DNA from: Colius striatus
Taxonomy: Eukaryota > Chordata > Aves > Coliiformes > Coliidae
Assembly: GCF_028858725.1 (NCBI RefSeq)
Contig: NC_084768.1
Location: forward strand, 31,092,664-31,156,663
DNA length: 64,000 nucleotides
Direction of reading: 5' to 3'
Shown: one piece after another, positions 14,047 to 26,307 of the stretch
How positions within the stretch are numbered: the stretch's first letter is position 1
How the letters are laid out: the number at the start of each line of letters is the position of its first letter
Position numbers and translations under genes: made by a program
Notes under the pieces: generated by a model
Database searches by the model: none
Told to the model about the DNA's origin: nothing
Seen by the model: the letters and a program-made list of their open reading frames with translations, nothing else

Positions 14047-16355
14047 AAATTTGGCACAGTCTTGCTCTGTTCTTAAAAACACTGAAAATTTTTGAAGGAT
14101 ATATTAAATCAGGAAGAATTGGTCAGTAAGGAGCACATTAGGACTAATACATGTAGGTGTATTTTCCTCTAGATTTCTCTATTTGGACACGTAACACAAG
14201 ACGAAAACTGGTTTTCCTCCCTCTTTTTATGTTACACAGGTGCACACAAATGTAAGAGTACACTGCAGTTACATTTAGTAAAAGAGCTCTTTTACTAAGC
14301 CTGCAATAATAATGGCTAAATGGACCCATAAAAATATGTTTATAAAGTCAGATGAGAAAGAAGCAAAAAGGATTCTGTTTTGAAAAATAGATTACAGATG
14401 GAGATTCTGCTCCAGAAAAAAAACAAATGCTGCCTTAATTTGCTACAAAAGCAAATCAGGAAGAGAGTGATTGATTGGTCACCCTAAATTAGCCTTAATT
14501 TACTTCTCAGAATCGACCTGAGCCAGAAGATAAGAGTATTATTAAGCTTCTCTGAGTTTCAAAGCAATGACATAAGAAAGTAACAAAGACCAGCATCAGC
14601 CACAGACTGATTTTGAATATTTTCCAAGCGTGATTCCAAATTTAACTCTGCTTTGCTAGAAAAAATCTACTTCATTTTCAAGTTGATCTTGTATCAATAG
14701 TTACCACGTGTGAACTAAGAAGTACAAAAATTACAAGTACAAAGAAATAACACAGTAAGTGCACTCACTCTTCTAGGTGCTTACAACACAGGAAACATTT
14801 GGAAAGGTGCAGCAGTTTGGAATAGGTTTCCTGAAAGGGTTGATTTGGAATCTAAAATCATAAGATGTCAATACACAGGAATCTCTCTGTCAAGAGCAGC
14901 AAAAATTCACAGCAAAGGAATATGCCTCTATTCAATCACACCTGATGCATCCTTAAAAGAAACCCTTCAGAGGTGCTGTTTAAAGTTTTCATAAAGCCAT
15001 TTAACACCTTGAAGTAAGATTCATTCTCTTTCCAAATATGACTTTCTAACACCTTGGTTAGTCAGACATTCTTAGTTTTTCCAACCTCTATATAGGTATT
15101 AAATCCTTTTCTGAACCAAGATAAATTCTCAGCCCCTCATCATGACTTCAACTCTCAGTTAAACATGTATCACACTATCATGTATCACTTTTAAAAACAA
15201 ACAAATAAACCACTCTACTACCCATTTAGGATCATTTTCCACATGTTTCTAGAAAAACTTCATTATTTCTCCATCTTCTTAACTAAGCTTTTGGGGGGCT
15301 TTTTCACACAACACCATTAGCTTGGGAAGATTAGTACCATGGGAAGATTGTACCAGAAACTTATATAAAGGTTTGAAAAGCAGCCAGATAACTTTATGTC
15401 AGAAAATCTTAGCAGTATTTTATATATTATATAAAAAGATAACACACCTATCTCAGGAAATCAAAGGTCATCGATTGCAGGAAGACAGGGAAGTGGGATG
15501 GGAGAAACAACAGTAAATGCTCACCCTGTTACCATGCTACTTGGACCTCTGGTCTGACCAGACTTTTTTCCATGAAACTTAACAGTGACAGGGGGGCTGA
15601 ACTTACCCCATCCAGACTTAATATGGAAGACACACAACAGATGTTCTTCTTAACATAAACTTGCCTCCCAAAAATCTTGTTTTGCTTATCTCTTTAATTA
15701 ACTGCTGTGAAATTAACAGCAGTAGTTGTTTATAAACATGTGATTACCATGTGACAGAGGTCTTCAGCACTTTTTGGTCTTAGCTCCCACACAAATTCTA
15801 CCTGGTGAAAAGCAATTCAAATTACCAAATGTGCCTTTCATTCTTTGCTCTCCTGCTTTGCTTCAGCTTCAGAAAGAAGGAGCTCAGGAATAGAAGCACT
15901 CAGTTTTTCACCACAGCATCAACCCATGAGATAAGACTATTACATAGTTAGAACTTTTGTTCTTTCTCCTCAGATAGCAAAAATCCTTTAAATAAAGTGA
16001 GCTGTTTAGTGACTAACTGAAGTAACAAAGCCTGGTTTCCTAAGAATTTTAGATTTGTCTAGACTTCTTCCCTTTGCAGTAACACAGGCATGGCACTCAA
16101 AACCTTACAGCCCTGTGTAGTGTCTAAAATAAGAGTGTCAGGAGGCAAAACCAGCAACTTGTCACAGGATGGGGTTCGTCAGGTTATGAAAATAGCTACT
16201 GGCAACAGTAGTGGACTGGATACAACCAGCAAGATTCCTCCAAATTAAGATACTCTCAACCCAAATGATTCTATAGGCTTTTTAAAATGTGCTCTCTACT
16301 AAATTTCCCCCAGGGAATGGCAGCTGCCCCGTTGTTAACTGCAAAGGAGAGATGA

Positions 16356-16595
16356 ATGCTGTGCTTTCTGGTTTGCTTTGGGGCATTGCTGGTGGGACTT
16401 CTTGCGGCGTCGGAAGCGGCAGGGCTGGAGCGGGCTGACACGGAGGCATCTGCTGCCCTCCCGCGGCACCTGCGGTCCCCGCACGCTGCAACAACCCGCG
16501 GCTTCTCACGCTTCTCGCGCTCCACCTTTCATTTGCACGGCTGCACCAGTATTTTAGCAAAAGATACTCGCTTAAGCACGCCTGGTAGGGATTAA
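16356..16595 (+). other. Small CpG-dense patch with an 80-codon frame
   Basis: Between about 16395 and 16525 the sequence becomes abruptly GC- and CpG-rich within an AT-rich intron. A plus-strand ATG at 16356 opens a frame whose start, MLCFLVCFGALLVGLLAASE, looks like a signal peptide with a small-residue cleavage zone, but the remaining 59 residues match nothing I know. Minus-strand frames also cross it. It may be an alternative ST3GAL3 first exon or enhancer CpG cluster; coding status is unsupported. Confidence 0.3.
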
Positions 16596-18050
16596 AAAAT
16601 AACGTTTTCTAAAGAGCTGGAGGAAGAGGGAAGAGAAGCCATTTTCACACTGTATCAGTTTCCTGGTCCAATTCAATACACAAACAAGTTTTGCAGCAGA
16701 CCTGAACGTAAGCCAGAGGCACAGAAGCTGCTAGGCACAGGCTGGGCAGAAACTTTCATAGTCCAGAATTCATTTCACATTACCTACCCTATCATGTTCT
16801 TTGGTCTTTACAAAGATTAAAGCATCTATCCAAAAAAGATTAGATCAGAGAACGAAGAAAAAAAACCCCTTCAATCTATCAGAGAAATAACAAAACTAAA
16901 AATCACAGCATCCCTCAGTGCTGGTGCTTTTAATACACCTCACATACTGCATGCCCCATCTGAAATGTTCAAGATGATCATGTAACAAAGTGAGCACTGC
17001 GAGAGAGGTGTGATTATTGAGGTACTAGGTTCTACTTTCTAGTTGTCCCATGCAACTTCCATTTCCTCAGAGAGAGACACAACGTGCCTTTAAAGAAATT
17101 GTCACTGTATCTAATACAGACCACAAAACAAGAAAAAAAGAACTGCTCATGAAAGAAGAGGTAACAGAGATACCACAGCAGCCAGTTCCAGGTTTATCAT
17201 GTAGAGGTCTCAGGAACATTTGTCAGTAAATCGTCCAAATTGACTAAACACTTTTACACAAGTGTGAACTCTTCAAATCCAGCTACTCCACAAAGCAAGC
17301 AGCAAAGCTGCCTGTGGAATTATCTTACAAGTTTTGTCCAACTCTTCCAGACAAACAATGGAAACATTCAAAATTAATCACACAGATCTCACACATTTTT
17401 GTAAGCAGGTCCTTGAAGAAACAAGCCATCACAAGATTAGTTAATGCTGTGAGCAGAGACAAGGATAAGGAAAGCTTCTTATGGGGTAATTCCATTCCTG
17501 CAAAGGCACAAATACATGACTGCTGAGCAATGCATACCTACACCAGCACAGCATTATGCCAAAATCAGCAATTTATACACAACAGCCAAAGTGGTTTCTT
17601 AAACCTCTTGGCTATACTGTTAAGTCTAACATAAAAATCAAAGTAGCCTTCACTTTCTGAAATGACATTAAAGTCTGCAGAAAAAATGATTTGAGTCCTC
17701 TCCCATGCTATAATTACAAAGTTTGCTAGCAATGAGTGACCTTCCAAGTTTTTTGTTCTTCATTTAATGGTTCCCCTCACTTCAACTGCCATTTTCTGAA
17801 GCCATACTTAAATCACATGAAGGAATTCTGCACCTGCATCAAAACTGTATCAGAAAAGCAGCAAATCACTAGAAAACAGCACATTTCTCTAGTCCTTCAT
17901 TCAACCCTCCTTTGAAGCAGGAAGTGTCATTTGCATAGGAGAGTACATCATAAGGAGTACTTAGCTCTAGTTTATAAGCTACTTTTACTTAAAAGTTTTA
18001 GCAACTGCATCAAGAAACTGAAAACACTCAAGGGTCAGGAAACACCAGCC

Positions 18051-18093
18051 TAAGGGCAGTCCCTTCCAACCATTAAGATTCTGTGATAACAGC
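18051..18093 (+). mobile_element. CR1 LINE terminal scrap
   Basis: About 40 bp carrying gtcccttccaaccattaaga followed by ttctgtgat, the CR1 3' terminus in sense orientation. It lies 290 bp from a longer CR1 in the opposite orientation, so these are two separate insertions. Confidence 0.6.
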
Positions 18094-18380
18094 ACGGTCT
18101 CGATTCACAGCTGCACAAAGTATTTCCCAAGTAATACAATATCCTGTAATTAACCATGTGTTTTGTTCCCTACAAAGTTAAGCAGAAATATTACCATACA
18201 CTATTGAAGCTTCCATATTTTCAGAATGCAAGTAAGGCCTATTTTTCAACATGCAAACTTATCTTTCCAAAGTTCAGTAATAGTCAAATGACATCTGAAG
18301 CACTCTTAAATATGAAGTAAATTTAGAAAATTCAATCATAATTAACATATTTTGTCACTAGAATTCAGTTTGCAGTTTTT

Positions 18381-18962
18381 AGAATCACAGAATGGTAGGG
18401 TTGGAAGGGACCTTTAGAGATCATCCAGTCCAACTCCCCTGCAGAAGCAGGTTCACCTAGATCAGGTCACACAGGAACATGTCCAGGTGGGTCTTTAAGC
18501 CCTCCAAGGAAGGAGCCTCCACAACCCCTCTGGGCAGCCTGTGCCAGGGCTCCCTCACCTCAACAGGGAAAGAGTTGTTTCTTATATTTAAGTGGAACTT
18601 TTTGTGTTCCAGCTTCATCCCATCTTCCCTTGTCCTGTTGCTGGCTACTATAGAAAAAAGGGATGTCCCAATCTCCTGACACCCACCCTTTAGATAGTTA
18701 TAAATGTCAATAAGATCTTCCCTCAGTCTCCTCCAGACTAAACAGCCCCAGTATCTGCAGCCTTTCCTCGTATGAAAGATGTTCCAGTCCCCTGATCATC
18801 TTGGTGTCCCTGCACTGGACTCTCTGCAGCAGTTCCCTGTCCCTCTTGAGCTGAGGAGCCCAGAACTGGACACAGGACTCCAGATGAGGCCTCAGCAGGG
18901 CAGAGCAGAGGGGGAGAAGAACCTCCCTTGACTTGCTGGCCATACTCTTCTTTAGATGGCAT
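18381..18962 (-). mobile_element. CR1 LINE, longest and best preserved copy in the window
   Basis: About 580 bp antisense to the plus strand. The 3' end (agaatcacagaatggtaggg) lies at 18381, and the 5' truncation is near 18962. On the minus strand 18943-18707 still reads as the reverse-transcriptase C-terminus with [20 protein letters not shown] and [19 protein letters not shown]. It is 5'-truncated and cannot move by itself. Its low divergence suggests a fairly young family in this lineage. Confidence 0.96.
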
Positions 18963-21900
18963 TAACTCAGGCTTCTGCTTCTGCTGAAGTGCTGGACTCA
19001 AATATGTAGAAATTAATGTCATGATGAATCATATTATTTTAAAATAATAAAAGCCATTCCAATGTTCAGATAAGAAACTTCTAAACAGAGACTATGGCAA
19101 CAGTGCTAAAAGAACAAAAGCAGCATTAGTAATTTCCTAGCAGAATAATGGAGAACCTCCTATGCTCTGTTTGGAACCTGATAGAATTGTGTGGGGCAAG
19201 TCTCAAAAGGCAGAAAAGTGTCAGCAACTGAATTCACAGTAATAAGATTTCTAATTATATCTAGAGCATTAGTGATTGCTATGGTTAAAAATGCCTGAAC
19301 TGTTCCATTATTCTTCTCTTTTCAAAAGCTCCCTTTTTCATCCTCTGAGCAGAAATCCTAGAAGCTTAGTCTGCACCTGAACACATTTATTTCGAAGTTT
19401 AAATAGAAGAAAAGAGAGTTCTGTGTTTGAGTGGGGAGAGCAAAATTAAACTTTTCCCTTATAAACAAAATATATCACCTTTAAAGGGAAAAAGGAGGCT
19501 GTGGTATTGATGTATCTGGCAAGCATGAAGCATAGTGCCCTTCATGTGGTAAATCTGAAGGTTGAAAAACCCCAAACCAGCATTCACAACTGTTCAGGTT
19601 ACAACCTTCATTCCCAAGGCACTTCCACAGATGCATCTTAGGCAACTTCTAGCAGTCAGGTCGTAACCTAATTACAGTACCTACCCCAAGCCACCAGCAC
19701 CACCCATGCAGACCACCACCAGTTTCATTATCAATGCAGTACTTTGAAATACTGCTGTGTTTTTACAAATAGCAGCAGATGATCTCTTCCCCAAGCACGC
19801 AACATCAGCATATTCTGTTCTCTGAACTATGCAGATACGGAATGCGTAATTACAGGAGGGCGAGCCTCATGCGGCCAACTGGACACTACATCAAGAACCT
19901 TGAGAACTTTATTCTATTCATAGCTCTGCCCTTGAGCAGCTATGAGACACAGAATAATTTCAGTTTCCTCTGCCTTCCCAAGTCTATTTAAGTTATCACC
20001 CTTCATCTGAGGAAATGTATCGCAGTACTTTTCTAAGGTCTCCAGACTCCATAGCAGCTGAACAGCAATACTTACATAGTACCAAAGCTATTCTGAGATT
20101 CATCTCTGACAAAGCTAAAAAGCTGCAACTGCACTTATAAATTATTAACTTTGTTGACCTTTATTTAGAGTAAGCCTTCATATGTAGGAAGCCATCAGCT
20201 ACTCACCTGTAGGGAAAACTCAGCTTTTATTGATTTCTGTGCCATCTCATTCTCACTACCTCTTTTAAAGCATACATGCACCTTTGTTTTGAACAAAGAT
20301 GCACCTCAGAACATGTACACTCACTGTTGCTAGAAAAGATATCAGCTAAATGTTTTTATAGCTACATTGTGTTAAGTCTTCTTCCTCTAGGAGCTCTTAA
20401 GGGGCATATGCACTGCTGCAGCTCAGGTGAACCTCCCATTTCATCAGTGTCCCCAGTATTGAAATCCATGGGGTAATAGCTGTGAAAAAAACTACATGCT
20501 GTAGTAGTGCCTGAGTTAAAGTAGGAGAGATCCCAGCATCATCTGAAGAAAAAGTTAGACAAGGAAGATATACATTTATAAGCTCTTAAAAATGCAAATA
20601 GCTAATTATATCACCATCTGGTTTTGGGGTTTTTTTGGAACAGAGCAAGAAATGCTAAATTCTGATCCTCAGAGATACATGTTTCTTGGATTCCCTAGGT
20701 ATTTGGTTATTCAAAATATCAAAACTGGTTAAAAACCATCCTGCAGTTTCAGTATCTGACTAAAATTGTGTTGCTATCATCACTCATTATTACTGCAACA
20801 AAGCAACGCATACAAGAGCAATAAAATCACGTGGTGCCATGAGGAAGTAACAACTTGAAATCAGCTCCCAGGTTCAGACATCTATTCAGGACATGCACAC
20901 ACAGTACAAATTACTTTTTGCTTGATGCCTGCGTGCACAATTACATTCCTTCTGAAGTGCAGAAGAGATACATAATTCATGCAGAGCTATCCTCATGACC
21001 CGATTGTACTCGTCCTTGCAAGTCATACCCAGCTTTGGCTGCCTTATTGCCTCAGCCTGACATTGCGATGTTAACTCGGGCTGCAGGGAGAAAAAATGAG
21101 ATGTTACACTGACAAGAGCACCAAAAATGTTGGCAGAAGATAACAATCTAGGAAAAATCTCTTTTGCAAAACATTCCAGACATGGTCAGAATCAGTACTA
21201 AGGGCACAGTCAGATCACAGCTACCCAGCTCGAGATGAATGACACATCACCCACTTTGTGGCAGAAGTTATTGCCCCAGCGACGTCAGCAGGACGGATGT
21301 GAATCAGAATTAAATGGGCAAAGGTGCCCAAAGCCTGCCTGACTGTATTGAGGCCAAGAGAGAAAGTCTGCGTGATGTATTCTATCAAATGAGTGATAGG
21401 GTGGAGCTTCCATTAAGGCTGCTGATAACTTAAGGCACAATAGCCATTGCTGCAGTGGCTACAGGCCAGAGGTGTGTGCCTTGTGCCCTGCAGTGATGTA
21501 CAGCGACAAGATGTCACTGCAGAGTCACTTACTAAGGTGGATGAGACAGTCCTGACAGAGAGGTATTGTTTCCAGCTCAACTCAATGCTGAGGGGTTCAC
21601 AATCAGTTGAGGTGAATAAGCCCTTTCACTTCTGAAAGCACTCAGCTGCAGAGCAATTGCTATGTGAAGTAAAATGCTTTCACTGCACTGTACCTCCCAG
21701 AATACAGAAAGCTGCTGACTTTGACCTCTGAAAAACCGGTGTCAGAGAACACAGCTTTGGCTGTGTAAGACACTGAGTGCTGCACCCTACAAACACCATC
21801 CCAATCCACCTATCAAAAGTCACAGGAACACACCTTTCCCAGGCTTGTGGGGGACCAGGAGAAAATACACAAGAGCAACTGAAGTGAAGCACTAAGTCAG

Positions 21901-24279
21901 GTTAAGGTCAACGGAATAAAACAAAACCACACATACTTTTAAACCAGGCAAGTTCCCATCAGCTAGCCACACAAATGGAGAGAGGGGGAAATATAAAGGC
22001 TTGAACAGGGACTCAAACAGCAACAAGACCGCTGTTGTCAAGAGAAGCAAAAGCTCCTTACTATTTTAGGATGCAAAACTACAGCACAGTTGTGTGCAGG
22101 GGAATGAAGAAATATTCTTGCACCTTGCTTTTCTATCTTGCTTAAAAGTCATCATCAGCTCAGAATTAACAGTAATCATGGGCTGAAAAAGCTGAAACCA
22201 AGATAGAATGAAGATGAGCGCAAGTACAGCATAACAGCCACCCTTCCATCCACAAAGTGCTTAGAGTGCTATGCTCTTAATGTCCCTCACTAAACCTGCT
22301 CCTACAGGTGCCTGAAGCACTTGCAGGGAATTTTCCTCCACTGGAGAAATCCCAGGGAGGAGGCAACATTATACTTGCTCCCTCCCTCAACAGCTCTGTC
22401 ACACATACGCCCTAGCAGAGTTCTGTCCTGCACTATTAACATTACAACAAAGAAATCCCTGGGATAAGCAGGGTCCCAAGAAGAGCAAGGTTGTACAGGT
22501 TGGGTGCAAGGTTGGGTATTTCACTAAATATGCATAAGAGGTCAGAAAAAGATGAAGCATTTTCATTCCTCTGTTTCTTTAGCCTACTTTGTGAAGCACT
22601 GCCTTCTGAAAGACAGACACATTCATGATTTTTGTTCAATTGTTTGTTTTTAACTCTTCCATAGACCTTAAAAGTTCTGAGCAGACTGTCTCTTTGTCCT
22701 GGTGGTGGACAGGCAGCTGCCTCTGGTGCAAAGGGCAGGCGGTTCTGTGAGGTTGCATTGAACAACCAGAGCACAAGGAGTCAGCAACACAAACATCTGT
22801 TTCCAGCCAAGCAAAAAGCAGCTGACACAACTACAGCTGGGGAAGATCCTACCATAACTGAATCACCCATGTTGCAGGAGTTTAGGTTCAGCCAAGCTCC
22901 TTGTTCTGGCACAGAGTAACTTGAACAATGCTAACAACTTCTGGGCACTAAATCCATTTTCCTATGTTGTGCACAGATAAGAGAATGATCCACCACAGTT
23001 ACCACAAGGTTTCAGTTTAAAGCTAAACCTAAGTGGAACATTTCAGCCCAACAGGAGAATTCTTTGAAGAGTTAAGCTACTTTACCAGACAACCAATGTT
23101 ATAACTCTTATTTTTACAGCTTGCTTTCTAATATTCACCACTGCCCAAATAACACAAATTCCTGGGTTTTAACACTTCAAAAAGCATCCCTGTGATACTC
23201 AAAACCCTAAAGCATCTGAAAATTAGCAAACAGATTCCTTAATCCAAGTTATGAAAAGTTTCTAAACATTTGTTCTTAATTTGGGTGCAAGAAGTGTAGC
23301 ACAAAACAGCTGAAGAAATGAAACAAACCTTGAAAGTTACCAATAAGGCAAACATTAGTGAATTCACAATGATCTGTCTCACTGCTGTTCCCAGCCTCTT
23401 CCTACAAAGCAAAAAGCAACTGTTTCAGGAAACTTAGACTACTGTAATGCCATCCAAACCAGGGTTTTTTAAAAAGCTAACGCCCACAAGGTTAAAGTCT
23501 CCCAGGCTTTTCAGTCTGGGGAGCAGGAGCAACAGCAATAAAGTCTACTATAAAAGGACATACATCCAGCTCTATGGCTAAGGTCACAGACAGACATAGA
23601 ACAACCAAAATGTTTTCCATCACAATTTGTTTCACATCCCTCAACAGGGGCATCAGCACCTTGTAATTCTACAGTAAAGAATTATATTGTCCCTCATCCA
23701 CCTCAGTTCAGCCAGCTCTGCTCAAGCTACTTTTATCAGACATTTATACTCCCAATGCCAAGTTGAGCTGGTCTAAAGATGATTTTTTTTAACAGAAACA
23801 CTCCTGCTTTCCTTCTTCAGGCAAGGGCAAGTAGGACAGTAATTCCCAGAGATGAGGGTCTGAAAACAAAACTATCACGTCGCTCTCTCCACAAAGGGGA
23901 CAAGTTTGTCTCCATGGCCTAGTTGCTCACACCTCAACTAAATGTCTTCTCATTAAACAATAGAATGGAAAGAAGTCAGATGTCAGTAAGCAAGATCTAC
24001 TCCCTTAACACAGAATAAACAGTACTCCCAGTATCTCAAGACACAACAGTTGTACTACACTACATCACATCACACATATCTCAAGGCTTTAGCCACGTGA
24101 GAAACAGCACACATGTTCCAAATCCTTGTAAGAAGAGCCATTTCTTCAATACATTTTTATTCCCAATACAAGAATTGACAAAAATACCATTTGACTTTGA
24201 AAGAGAGAAAATTATATCTATATTAAAGATCAAGGCTTGATTGCTTTTGACTAATTTAGAGTTTTTTGCTGCAAGATTG

Positions 24280-24368
24280 GTTTCCATGGAAATGCAAGCA
24301 GACTCAAAACCTGCTACCAGAAGTGAGTCAGTTTTGTCTGTTTATGTCTCCTCAGTTTCCATGGAAAC
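24280..24368. promoter_or_regulatory. Paired RFX X-box motifs around an AP-1 site
   Basis: GTTTCCATGGAAAT at 24280-24293 and the perfect palindrome GTTTCCATGGAAAC at 24355-24368 fit the RFX consensus GTTNCCATGGNAAC (the first with one mismatch in the last base). TGAGTCA, the AP-1/NF-E2 core, lies between them at 24324-24330. It lies in an ST3GAL3 intron. Function is inferred from motifs only. Confidence 0.45.
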
Positions 24369-25504
24369 AGACATTTAAAAAAATGCAGTAAGGATGAGGG
24401 TCCTGAAATACCTTCAGAAAATCTCTTCTCATAGTTTTATATCTTTGGCTGCCTTTCCAGAACTAGAGTTGAAAATAACACAGAGCAACAGATGACAGAC
24501 TGACGACTTGATTCCTTTATGGAGACAGCAACAGAACATACCTGGAGGTGTTTCAAAAGCCACATTCAAACTGACAAGCCTAAAAACATATAGCTACAAA
24601 TTGTATTAACCTACGTTTTGGTAAAACCACCTAAAGGAAAATATATATTTCTCTAAATTAATTCAAGGGTCATGTAGGTAGAAATGCAATAGAGAACAGG
24701 AAAATAGCATCACACTGTCCTTGTCTCAAGTATATTTCAATACTTTAAGGGGGGGGAAAAAAACCACCAAAACAAATCTGCCTTGGGAAATGAGACCAGT
24801 ACTTCTACAGACAGGACATTTTTTTAATGGAATCATTCCTGCCTTAAAACAAATACATTTTAAACTTGTAAAATCAGCTAGGCACATACCCAGTTAAGTA
24901 ACAAGCATCAGTATTAAATTTTAACATGGCTATATTGTATCCTTCAGTTACAGGTAAAAATGTGTTCCTCCAAGCTGATACAGCAAATCTAAGAGGCACT
25001 GACAGCGAGAGTCCATCTTGCACTGTACTTTTCAAGGATAATGGGGCACCTTCCCATGTGCTATCTTCTTCATGCTCATAACATCTTCCTTCCTTCTCAG
25101 AGCCAAATGCATCAGGGAAGGTGGAAGGGATAGGACAGGGAGTTGTTAGGAAAAAGGCCGCAGTGCACATTTCAGACCTTGAAAACCCGCTGCTATCACT
25201 AGTATTACTACGTAAGAGTTCCTGAGAACTCAAGTGTCCAGAAATACAGTGAACAGACTTATCTGCTGCTGCAACGTGGCTCTAGAATGTACAGAGCAGA
25301 TAAACCTGATATGAAACTTATTTCCTTGTTTGTCTCTCACATCACATTATCAGTTCCAAGTACTTAGCACACCTCCATGCAACTCAACACTTTTAATCAG
25401 AGGGCTGCAGCATCTGTTCTTATTGCCTGTCTGACAAGAACGTGCAAGGACAGCACACATCTCTTAGCACTCCTGTCAGAGACTGAAGCTGCATTACAGA
25501 AATG

Positions 25505-25586
25505 ACAGAATCATAGAATAGTAGGGGTTGGAAGGGACCTTTAGAGATCATCTAGTCCAACTCCCCTGCAGAAGCAGGTTCATAAG
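25505..25586 (-). mobile_element. CR1 LINE 3' end, 80 bp
   Basis: cagaatcatagaatagtagg, then the GGAAGGGACC core, then gcagaagcaggttcat. Same subfamily as the copy at 18.4 kb, with the truncation point in the leader. Few differences, so probably recent. Confidence 0.93.
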
Positions 25587-26268
25587 AAAATGGAAAGCTT
25601 ACGTCTGGCCTAAACACTGCTCATATACACCCAAGGATCCCCAGAACTCAAAGGCCCTCCTGCGTTCACACAGTGTTACACGCCACTTCTTACACTTGGC
25701 TACTGCTCTGAGAACTAACCACATATTGTCACTGATGTGAAGCAAGGCTCAGGGAAGAGTAGCCAGCCATAATACTCATTAAAGAGATGAGAGAGAGGCA
25801 GCAGTTACTAGAGGTTTGTCTCGCATGGGAGAAACAGTTGAACTTAATTCAACCTTAATTAGTTCACATTAGGTGAATTCAATCTCGTTCTTGTCACAGG
25901 AAAGATAAACCTTAGAATTAATTCTTTCCTAGTATTTCAGCAAGGTGTAGAGCAGCAGGGAGAAGACCTTTCAGACCTCACCAAAGCAGCACTAAAGGAG
26001 AACAGATTTACAGCGAAATGAAGATGGTAAGAGAAACACTGATGTGTATCTTTCAGTCTCCTCAGAAGTCTGGTCACCTTGCTTGGAGGTATCAGAAGTA
26101 CAAACAAACAAATTAAGTATTCATTTACTTTAGCAGCTAAATATATAAACCTCCAAGTCCCAGTTACCATTCACACAAGCATTTTCTAAACCATTAAGTG
26201 AACAAAACCACACATGCAGCAAGTGAGCAGACTGAGTATTTTTCACCATGCTCTATGGGAAATTTGTG

Positions 26269-26307
26269 TCCAGGTGTCAAGGTTACTACTCCAGGTGTCA
26301 AGGTTAC
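26269..26307 (+). repeat. Direct repeat, two 18-bp copies, period 21
   Basis: tccaggtgtcaaggttac occurs at 26269-26286 and 26290-26307, separated by tac/tact. Each copy contains AGGTGTCA (T-box-like) and TCAAGGTTA (close to the SF-1/ERR half-site TCAAGGTCA). Confidence 0.9.

Noticed and set aside
18707..18943. 78-codon minus frame resembling reverse transcriptase
   Set aside because: Not an independent gene: it is the end of ORF2 in the truncated CR1 at 18381-18962.
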